Positions 1 to 5,387 of a stretch of 8,953 bases of DNA are shown here, piece after piece. This DNA comes from Caldifarciminota bacterium UBA5631 (lineage in GTDB: Bacteria > Hydrothermota > Hydrothermia > UBA1063), in assembly GCA_002421425.1 (NCBI GenBank), contig DIJZ01000019.1:1-8953 (forward strand). The letters are read 5' to 3'. The translations under genes were made by a program, and so were the position numbers. The notes under the pieces were generated by a model. That model saw only the letters and a program-made list of their open reading frames with translations, was not told the origin of the DNA and did no database searches. Within the stretch, counting starts at the first letter, position 1. The number at the start of each line of letters is the position of its first letter.

Positions 1-14
1 TCCTTATCTAAAGT

Positions 15-551
15 TCAATTCATTAAAAGTAGCTTTAGATTCCTCTTGTATTTCCCGGAGCTAAATTTCAAAAAATATATTCCACTTTTAACTGTTCTTC
101 CGTCATCGTCCCTTCCATCCCAAGTGACTGAATGTATACCCTTCTTTTCTAAGAGATTTTTTAGTCTTCTTACAATCCTGCCGTTAACATCGCATATAAG
201 AATTTCTATACGCTCATCTTGGCCGAGTGAGTATTGAATCTTTATTTTACCTTTACCAAGGCCTATAGGATAAAGCCTTGTTTCGTAATAAACCTCATCA
301 TTGCCTGAGAAGGGGTTACCTTCATTTATATCTAAAAGATTTTCTGGATACCAAAAGCCGATGTAAGCAGTTTTGTCTCCATTAGAAGTTTTACCTATGG
401 CAATCTGCCCTGCTGTTGAACCACACCAGTAGTTATTGTTTGTCATTGTCGTTCCACCAGTCCCAACTACGCTCCAACCACATTGATATTGCTGGCCGTG
501 AAGTGTTGAAATTAATAGGGTAGGGAATAAGTAGAATAAAGTCTGTTTCAT
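15..551 (-). CDS. Exported protein with FlgD-like/type-A sorting C-terminal domain
   Basis: A 178-residue protein of unknown function, probably exported. Residues 1-20 look like a signal peptide: Lys at position 2, a hydrophobic core (LFYLFPTLLIS), and likely cleavage near HGQ-QYQ. Residues 24-68 form a short Gly/Asn/Thr-rich segment containing WSVVGTGG and GQIAIGK and ending in YIGFWYPE; I recall this pattern at the start of many WOR-3 exported proteins. Residues about 102-163 match a FlgD-like Ig or type A sorting domain: a beta strand (KIKIQYSL), then a DVNGRIVRRL turn, WDGRDDDGR and SGIYFLKF. The last residues, KYKRNLKLLLMN, resemble the basic/hydrophobic end of type IX secretion sorting signals. 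The SD-like GGGGGA lies 3-4 nt before the ATG. The gene starts 51 nt after the upstream same-strand gene, so the two are probably cotranscribed. The function of the mature part is unknown. Confidence 0.8.
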   Translation of the reverse strand: MKQTLFYLFPTLLISTLHGQQYQCGWSVVGTGGTTMTNNNYWCGSTAGQIAIGKTSNGDKTAYIGFWYPENLLDINEGNPFSGNDEVYYETRLYPIGLGKGKIKIQYSLGQDERIEILICDVNGRIVRRLKNLLEKKGIHSVTWDGRDDDGRTVKSGIYFLKFSSGKYKRNLKLLLMN

Positions 552-602
552 ATGTCCCCCGTTTTGTGAGAAATTATTGATTTATTGATGGTCAATCTCA
601 TT

Positions 603-1430
603 TTATGGGTAGCTTTTCATAAAGACACATACAACATAACCGTCATTTTCGTTGCAAATCAGATGAGCAATGTATTGGCGCCTTGCAAGGGTAAGCTGAA
701 ATCCAAGATAGTGTGGGAAAGTGATTGTGGCTGGTGAGCCAAATAATGCTTCTCCGTGTATGACAGTATCGGCATATGTGAGAGTATATTCTGCTATAAA
801 ATTTGTAGTACCTATTATCAGTGTGTGGTCGTAATCGGAGTCACCATCGTCTATTATATACCAGCCTGTCGATGACATTTTAAAAAGGGTATCTTGAGAA
901 AGATTGCCCTCGAAAACACATGAATGACCAATTAAGTAAGAGGGAGCAAATTTTGTGGTATCTTTACCCTGTAATAGATCTGCATTAGCGGATCGTTCAG
1001 ATAAAAAGCTGTAAGCCGAAGAAACTATTCTAAGTCTTGGTGAAAGTTCAGTATCATTTTCAACTTGGAGAGAAAGAAATAAGTTTCCATCCTCTGGAAG
1101 AGAAGCAATGGGCGTTACTGAACCAAGTAAAACAGAAAATAGCCCATTCTTTATCTCAACTGTTTGGGATTCAGTCCAAATTGGTGAGCCTCCAGTCTCT
1201 TGATTATAGAGTCTGAAGGTTAGGTTGTAAGTCCCGTCAGGTAGAGGTGCTCCTGTAGTGTCAGTGAGTTTGCCTTGATAGGAAAAGAGTCTTGGGATGG
1301 AAATTTGTTTGGTTTGGTTTACTTTAGTGAAGTTCGATCCAGATATTCCTTGATCAGACTGCGGTTGAGTTGTGGGGCCTTGCGCCCACGTAATAGTACA
1401 AATTGCTATTATTAGAGTATATTTGAGCAT
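603..1430 (-). CDS. Exported protein with tail-fibre-like beta domain
   Basis: A 275-residue protein. Residues 1-17 are a signal peptide (LKYTLIIAICTITWA, cleavage probably after WAQ), followed by a Gln/Thr/Ser-rich linker to about residue 44. Residues 46-140 form the domain seen at the start of many FCB surface or tail-fibre-like proteins: LFSYQGKLTD, LPDGTYNLTFRLY, WTESQTVEIKNGLFSVLLG, and SPRLRIVSSAYSF. Next comes NADLLQGKDTTKF, resembling the LDGKD/DSSEF repeats that precede coiled or S74-type ends in tail-fibre proteins. Residues 165-275 are unrecognised and beta-rich, with two Cys (C259, C268) near the end. An SD (AAGGAGG, plus 1436-1442) lies 5 nt from the ATG, so the start is well supported. 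It is the first gene of a likely two-gene unit. A surface or adhesive role is inferred only. Confidence 0.78.
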   Translation of the reverse strand: MLKYTLIIAICTITWAQGPTTQPQSDQGISGSNFTKVNQTKQISIPRLFSYQGKLTDTTGAPLPDGTYNLTFRLYNQETGGSPIWTESQTVEIKNGLFSVLLGSVTPIASLPEDGNLFLSLQVENDTELSPRLRIVSSAYSFLSERSANADLLQGKDTTKFAPSYLIGHSCVFEGNLSQDTLFKMSSTGWYIIDDGDSDYDHTLIIGTTNFIAEYTLTYADTVIHGEALFGSPATITFPHYLGFQLTLARRQYIAHLICNENDGYVVCVFMKSYP

Positions 1431-1458
1431 TTACGCCTCCTTTTTACAACAGGTTAAA

Positions 1459-1488
1459 AGTGTAAGGTTAGCGCTTTTTTTTTGTCAA
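1459..1488 (-). promoter_or_regulatory. Sigma70-type promoter for the 603-1430 gene
   Basis: On the minus strand a perfect -35 TTGACA (plus 1483-1488) is followed by an 18-nt spacer, beginning with an eight-A run, and then TACACT (plus 1459-1464), a 4/6 match to TATAAT. Transcription would begin near 1452, about 20 nt before the start codon, leaving room for the SD at 1436-1442. The -35 box is only 10 nt outside the left end of the insertion sequence, so the element replaced whatever lay upstream of it. Confidence 0.55.
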
Positions 1489-1498
1489 GTTTTCGGCG

Positions 1499-1522
1499 TT
1501 CCTCAAAATTAATCTACTCGAA
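1499..1522. repeat. Left terminal inverted repeat (IRL)
   Basis: TTCCTCAAAATTAA followed by TCTACTCGAA. It pairs with the right repeat at 2860-2884 with 23 of 24 positions identical plus one extra base in the right copy. The bases outside (1494-1498, CGGCG) show no extended match. Confidence 0.85.
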
Positions 1523-1562
1523 ATGGGATTGTTTCATCAAAAATAACAGAACAATAAAACGG

Positions 1563-1615
1563 CGACCATACTGCATTCTTTTACTTTCACAAAAAGGAGC
1601 AATGCAGTATGGTCG
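1563..1615 (+). promoter_or_regulatory. 15-bp hairpin burying the transposase start codon
   Basis: CGACCATACTGCATT (1563-1577) is perfectly complementary to AATGCAGTATGGTCG (1601-1615), leaving a 23-nt loop (1578-1600). The SD AAAAAGGAG (1591-1599) lies in the loop and the transposase ATG (1609-1611) in the 3' arm. No T-run follows, so it is not an intrinsic terminator. The arrangement resembles the hairpins that limit transposase translation from read-through transcripts in other insertion sequences. A transposase-binding role is the alternative. The hairpin is visible in the sequence; the function is inferred. Confidence 0.7.
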
Positions 1616-2852
1616 TAATAGAAGTGTATGATATGAAGGAAAGATATTCAATTATTGCTAAAAATGCGCCTATATACAGGAAGGCGAGGAAGAAAGAGAA
1701 AACGCAAATCCTCAACGAACTTGAGAAACACCTGTGCATGAACAGGAGTTACATAGCCTATCTTTTTTAAGAAACGCGGGCAAAAAGGTTTACTTAAAAG
1801 GAGGTAAAGTAGTGCTGGTAGGTAAATATTCTAAGGAGCTTTTATCAAGGAGGGGGAGGAAAAAGTTCTACACAAAGGATATAGAAAAGCCACTTTTTGA
1901 GATATGGAAGTCCAGTGGTTTTGTATCCTCAAAGCATCTTGAGGCCTACATAAGGATGAACTGGGATAAGATTTACAAAGAGCTTGGCCATCTATTTGAG
2001 ACAGAGGAAAAGGTTTACAAGATAAGGGGCATTTCAGCTGCAACCATAGACAGGCTATTAAAGAGATACAGGAGGATGATGGAGCTTAAAAACAAGGGGA
2101 GAGGCAATCCTTTCAGCACAAAACTAAAGAGGTCTTTCCAGGTTGAGAGCTGGTTTGATAAGAAAAGGGAGTTAGGTGAAGTGGAGATAGACTTAGTTCA
2201 CCATTGCGGTGAGAGTGGTTATGGTGAATTCATATACACCTTAACGGTGACAGAGATAACCACAGGTTGGACAGAGCTTATACCTTTAAGGAACAAGGCA
2301 ATGGTGTGGACAGTAAATGCATTAAAGGAGGTTATAAAGAACTTTCCTATCAAGATAAAGAGGATACATACAGATAATGGGAGTGAGTTCATAAACAGCC
2401 ACTTATTCAGGTTTTGCCAGGAGAGTGGTATAGAGTTTTTGAGGTCGAGGCCGTACAGGAAGAATGATGCACCCTATGTAGAGAGTAAAAACTGGAGTCT
2501 AGTAAGGCAATATACTGGGTGGAGAAGGTATGACACGGAGGAAGAATACAAGATACTGAGGAAGTTGATGAAACTTGTTTCCATAAGGCACAACTTAATA
2601 GTACCGCAGATGAAGGTGGTAGAGAAACACAGGATAAACGGAAGAAAGATAAAGAGGTATGAGATAGACACACCATTAAACAGGATATTAAGAGTTGAAG
2701 ATGTAGGTGAAGAAGTTAAAAGGAGGTTTATGAGTTTGAGGGATAACATAAAGATATTAAAATTAACACAAGCGATAATCAAATTACAAAGTGAGCTTGA
2801 CAGGGCTTACAACAGGAAAAGGAGCCTCAAATGGGCATCAGAACTACAATAA
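1609..2852 (+). CDS. DDE transposase, expressed through a -1 frameshift
   Basis: Transposase that would catalyse strand cleavage and joining at the element ends. The zero frame starts at ATG 1609 (SD AAAAAGGAG, 9-nt spacing) and gives 53 residues ending in MNRSYIAYLF before TAA at 1768-1770. This N-terminus has the basic, helix-turn-helix-like character (RKARKKEKTQILNEL, then MNRSYIAYL) of the family. A -1 shift on the T run joins it to the long frame (LRNAGKKVYL onward), giving a product of about 414 residues, near the family length as I recall it. The catalytic domain holds D in EIDLVHHCG (about 195 in the fusion), D in HTDNGSEF (about 256) and E in DAPYVESKNW (about 292); the last two are 35 residues apart, a DD35E arrangement. 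TGWTELIPLRNKAM and SRPYRKNDAPYVE are also typical. A GTG at 1734 opens the second frame but is probably not a real start. If the shift is not programmed, this is a single-indel pseudogene. Confidence 0.85.
1744..1770 (+). other. Candidate programmed -1 frameshift site
   Basis: The codons CTT TTT TAA (1762-1770) contain a T6 run (1763-1768) directly before the zero-frame stop. Slipping TTT back by one base lets TTA (1767-1769) be read and opens the long transposase frame. An SD-like AGGAG (1744-1748) lies 14 nt upstream of the run, a position where such elements stimulate -1 shifting in bacteria (dnaX is the classic case). I see no strong downstream stem. Transcriptional slippage on the T run is an alternative. 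So is a plain indel: a T7 or T4 run would restore the frame, and T4 would give YLLRN. Confidence 0.5.
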
Positions 2853-2859
2853 ACAATAG

Positions 2860-2884
2860 TTCAAGTAGACTTAATTTTGAGGAA
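2860..2884. repeat. Right terminal inverted repeat (IRR)
   Basis: The reverse complement begins TTCCTCAAAATTAA and continues GTCTACTTGAA, matching the left repeat with one substitution and one inserted base. It begins 8 nt after the transposase stop codon. The weaker inner match (AAACAAT, 2851-2857) overlaps the last two bases of that stop. Confidence 0.85.
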
Positions 2885-2916
2885 GTGCGATTTTGTTATT
2901 CAGTTTTGCTCATATT

Positions 2917-2946
2917 TTGACATTTTTATTAAGTGTGAGATAGAAT
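2917..2946 (+). promoter_or_regulatory. Sigma70-type promoter for the ADP-ribosylglycohydrolase gene
   Basis: A perfect -35 TTGACA (2917-2922), an 18-nt spacer and TAGAAT (2941-2946, 5/6 to TATAAT). Transcription would begin near 2953, about 40 nt before ATG 2993. The site lies 32 bp outside the right end of the insertion sequence, so it belongs to the host gene rather than the element. A second TATAAT at 2980-2985 has no good -35 partner. Confidence 0.6.
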
Positions 2947-2992
2947 TTAATAGGTGGATGTGTTCTTGCTGAATTGGAGTATAATTAGTGAA

Positions 2993-3943
2993 ATGAAAAA
3001 AGTAGATGTGAGGGAAAGAATACTTGGAGGTATATTGGGACTGAGTGTTGGTGATGCCTTAGGTGTTCCAATAGAATTTGCGTATAGAGAAGAACTTAAA
3101 GAGGATCCAGTTTCCGAAATGATTGGATATGGTTATCACAACCAACCTCCTGGTACTTGGTCAGATGATACTTCTTTAACTCTTTGCACTGTTGAGTCTT
3201 TGTGCAATGGTTATGATTTAGAAGATATTGCTAATAGGTTTTTGAGGTGGTTTAAAGAGGGATATATGACCCCTTACGGTGTCGCTTTTGATGTAGGTAA
3301 AACCACAAGAGTAGCAATTTCAAGATTAAAACATGGATTTTCACCGAAAGAATCGGGTTTGACGGATGAATTGAGTAACGGGAATGGTGGGCTTATGAGG
3401 ATTTTACCTGTTGCATTTTTTGTTCAAAATATGAATATAGCGGAGCAGATGAGAATTACTCATGAAGTTACTGCAATTACTCATGCCCATCCTCGATCTC
3501 TTATTGCCAGTGGGATTTATGTTCAGATTATTATTGGTATTATGGAAAACCTGGACCCTGAAACAGCTTTGTTAAGGGCAAAGAAAATTGCGATGGATTT
3601 TTATCGAGATGAGCCGTTTGCCCGTGAGTTGAAACATTTTGATAGACTGTTTTCTGAGAATTTTATGAATTTACCAGAGCAAGAGATATTTTCAGATGGC
3701 TATGTTGTTCATACCCTTGAGGCTTCTATTTGGTGTTTCCTTAATTCTGGTTCATTTGAGGAGGCTTGTTTACGTGCTATCAATTTAGGTGATGATGCAG
3801 ATACAACAGGAGCAGTTACAGGAGGCCTTGCTGGAACTTATTATGGGGTTAAGGCCATTCCCGAGAGGTTTTTAAGGAAGCTTGCTAAGGCTGAAGAGAT
3901 TTTCGGTTTAGTTGAGAAATTTTTCGAATCTCTTTATAAATAA
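2993..3943 (+). CDS. ADP-ribosylglycohydrolase (DraG family)
   Basis: A 316-residue member of the ADP-ribosylglycohydrolase fold, binuclear Mg/Mn enzymes that remove ADP-ribose from proteins or small molecules in the cytoplasm. Visible motifs: LGLSVGDALGVPIEF (15-29), with the family GDALG; GTWSDDTSL (54-62), metal ligands T/S-D-D; NGNGGLMRILPV (129-140); THAHPRS (163-169); and the second metal site GDDADTTGAVTGGLAG (266-281). All expected ligands are present, so it is probably active. The frame stays open back to a GTG at 2954, but that lies essentially at the predicted transcription start. ATG 2993, preceded by GGAG at 2976-2979, gives a normal family N-terminus. No nitrogenase gene or ADP-ribosyltransferase partner is in the window, so the substrate is unknown. 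The permease gene follows 66 nt later on the same strand. Confidence 0.9.
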   Translation: MKKVDVRERILGGILGLSVGDALGVPIEFAYREELKEDPVSEMIGYGYHNQPPGTWSDDTSLTLCTVESLCNGYDLEDIANRFLRWFKEGYMTPYGVAFDVGKTTRVAISRLKHGFSPKESGLTDELSNGNGGLMRILPVAFFVQNMNIAEQMRITHEVTAITHAHPRSLIASGIYVQIIIGIMENLDPETALLRAKKIAMDFYRDEPFARELKHFDRLFSENFMNLPEQEIFSDGYVVHTLEASIWCFLNSGSFEEACLRAINLGDDADTTGAVTGGLAGTYYGVKAIPERFLRKLAKAEEIFGLVEKFFESLYK

Positions 3944-4009
3944 TTGAAGAAAACAGTGGTTTTAGGATTTCATTTTTAAAATACGCGTTTTTCTCATGAA
4001 AATATCAAT

Positions 4010-5341
4010 ATGAACGCTACAGTGATTATATTTTTTGTTGTATACCTTCTGATTCTTTTGTTTAGAAGATACCAACTTTTAGTTGCTTGGGCGGGTGTTC
4101 TTGTCCTGCTCCTCTTAAAATTAATTCCTCCTAAGGTTGCACTTTTCTCTATAAATCCCAATGTCCTGGCTATTTTCATTGCAACAAGTCTCATCACTGC
4201 CTTGCTTTATGAAGTTGGATTTATTGATTATGTGGCGACTCATACCATTAATCTCATTGCAGTTAGAATAAGGAATCCGGTTAGACTCAGAGTCTATGTG
4301 ATGTTAACCCTTGTAGCACTTACTGGAATTATTTCAAGCTTTATGGAAAACGTGGCAACTATAATGCTACTTTATCCAGTTGGGCTGGAGGTCAGCAAGA
4401 AGCTTAAAGTGAACCCTTCTCTTCTCCTCATCGGAATGTCAGTAGCTGCAAATCTTCAGGGTTCTGCTCTTCTCATCGGTGATTCGCCTTCAATTTTAAC
4501 TGCCGTTTTTGCAAAAATGGATTTCTTTGACTTTTTCTTCTTAAAGGCAATGAAATATAGACCTTCTTTGTTCTTCGCAGTCCAGTTGGGATTTATATTC
4601 GGGCTTTTGGTATTATATCTGATTTTTAAAGATAGTATGAAGAGGACTGAGCATTTTGAAATAAAGGAATTTGTGAGAGAAAAAGGTATCAGGTCTATAG
4701 CCCCCTTCTTTATTTTCGCCTGCTATGTGATGGCCTTAATTTTTAGTTCTTTTATCAAAAATAAACCAACAAATTACATCGTATACATTTGCGCATTTTT
4801 TATTGTTGTTTCAGTGGTATGGACCCTTGTTTTCTTCAACAGAAGGGTAGAAGAGGAGATTGATCTTTTAAAACACATTGATTTTCAAACTTTCTTTTTC
4901 CTGATAGCAGTGTTTATTCTCGTGGGGTCATTGAGTTATAGCGGTTTCATTGACAGCCTCGCCAATTGGTTTGTTTCAGCTTCGAAACGCTTGGGTTCTA
5001 ATCCAATTCTGATAGGTTATTTCTTGATTGTCGCCGTTTCTATGGTTGTCTCCGCCTTTGTTGATAACATCCCCTACACGATGGCAATGCTTCCAGTTGC
5101 AAAGTCTATGGCAGATTCCTTAGGAGTAAACATGTACCTATTTATTTTTGGGATGCTTCTGGGAACTACAATAGGCGGTAATATAACGCCTATCGGCTCT
5201 TTGTCGAATGTGACTATTTTGGGAGTCTTAAAAAGAAATAACTTTGAACACAGCTTTTGGACTTTCGCAAAAGTAGGACTACCCTTTACACTTGTTTCCT
5301 TAGCGGTTAGCAGTGGATTTATTTATTTGATTTATCGCTAA
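4010..5341 (+). CDS. ArsB/NhaD-type ion transporter superfamily permease
   Basis: A 443-residue integral membrane protein with about 11-12 hydrophobic segments and two halves that repeat the same signature, as expected of the inverted-repeat ion transporter fold. The first half has SSFMENVATIMLLYPV (109-124) and LIGDSPSIL (155-163). The second has SAFVDNIPYTMAMLPV (348-363) and GGNITPIGSLSNV (389-401). These resemble ArsB, NhaD and P-protein permeases more than the dicarboxylate SLC13 branch. A charged cytoplasmic stretch (about 208-228) separates the halves. No arsR, arsA or arsC lies nearby, so arsenite transport is not supported and the substrate (arsenite, Na+/H+, or an organic anion) is open. 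The start has no clear SD. An upstream stop at 3977 leaves ATG 4010 as the only ATG. It may be cotranscribed with the ADP-ribosylglycohydrolase gene. Confidence 0.85.
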   Translation: MNATVIIFFVVYLLILLFRRYQLLVAWAGVLVLLLLKLIPPKVALFSINPNVLAIFIATSLITALLYEVGFIDYVATHTINLIAVRIRNPVRLRVYVMLTLVALTGIISSFMENVATIMLLYPVGLEVSKKLKVNPSLLLIGMSVAANLQGSALLIGDSPSILTAVFAKMDFFDFFFLKAMKYRPSLFFAVQLGFIFGLLVLYLIFKDSMKRTEHFEIKEFVREKGIRSIAPFFIFACYVMALIFSSFIKNKPTNYIVYICAFFIVVSVVWTLVFFNRRVEEEIDLLKHIDFQTFFFLIAVFILVGSLSYSGFIDSLANWFVSASKRLGSNPILIGYFLIVAVSMVVSAFVDNIPYTMAMLPVAKSMADSLGVNMYLFIFGMLLGTTIGGNITPIGSLSNVTILGVLKRNNFEHSFWTFAKVGLPFTLVSLAVSSGFIYLIYR

Positions 5342-5386
5342 AACAAAGAAGGGGCGAATAATCACCGCCCCTTCTTTGTTCTTTTT
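5342..5386 (+). terminator. Intrinsic terminator between convergent genes
   Basis: A perfect 15-bp stem, AACAAAGAAGGGGCG (5342-5356) with CGCCCCTTCTTTGTT (5366-5380), and a 9-nt loop, followed by CTTTTT (5381-5386). It begins 1 nt after the permease stop and ends just before the clp stop codon. On the plus strand it is a good intrinsic terminator. On the minus strand the same stem is followed only by TTTAGCG, so termination of clp would rely on U residues in and just after the stem. Confidence 0.9.
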
Positions 5387-5387
5387 A

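Larger units (their letters stand above)
1499..2884 (+). mobile_element. Complete insertion sequence with DDE transposase (IS481/ISNCY-like)
   Basis: About 1386 bp bounded by imperfect terminal inverted repeats. The left end (1499-1522) matches the reverse complement of the right end (2860-2884) with one substitution and one 1-nt indel. Both begin TTCCTCAAAATTAA and continue CTACT-y-GAA. An inner ATTGTTT is also shared (1528-1534 and reverse complement at 2851-2857), offset by 3 nt. The single gene inside is a DDE integrase-fold transposase read left to right. I found no convincing target-site duplication: the flanks CGGCG and GTGCG agree at only 3 of 5 positions. The insertion may be old, or the family may not leave a clear duplication. 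Boundaries assume that the element ends with the conserved TTCCTC and could be off by a few bases. Confidence 0.85.

Noticed and set aside
1734..1763. GTG 1734 as the start of a separate 372-residue transposase
   Set aside because: The first ten codons are the shifted frame of the real N-terminus, no SD is placed for it, and starting there removes the helix-turn-helix region encoded from ATG 1609.
2954..2992. Upstream GTG start for the ADP-ribosylglycohydrolase
   Set aside because: It coincides with the predicted transcription start, and the 13 added residues do not resemble the family; ATG 2993 gives the usual N-terminus.
3950..3963. Small AAAAC/GTTTT hairpin after the ADP-ribosylglycohydrolase gene
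   Set aside because: Only 5 bp, A/T-rich, and with no immediate T-run; too weak to call a terminator.
4010..5341. Specific call of the permease as an arsenite pump
   Set aside because: The fold fits, but no arsenic-resistance gene is nearby and the signatures are shared with NhaD and P-protein branches.
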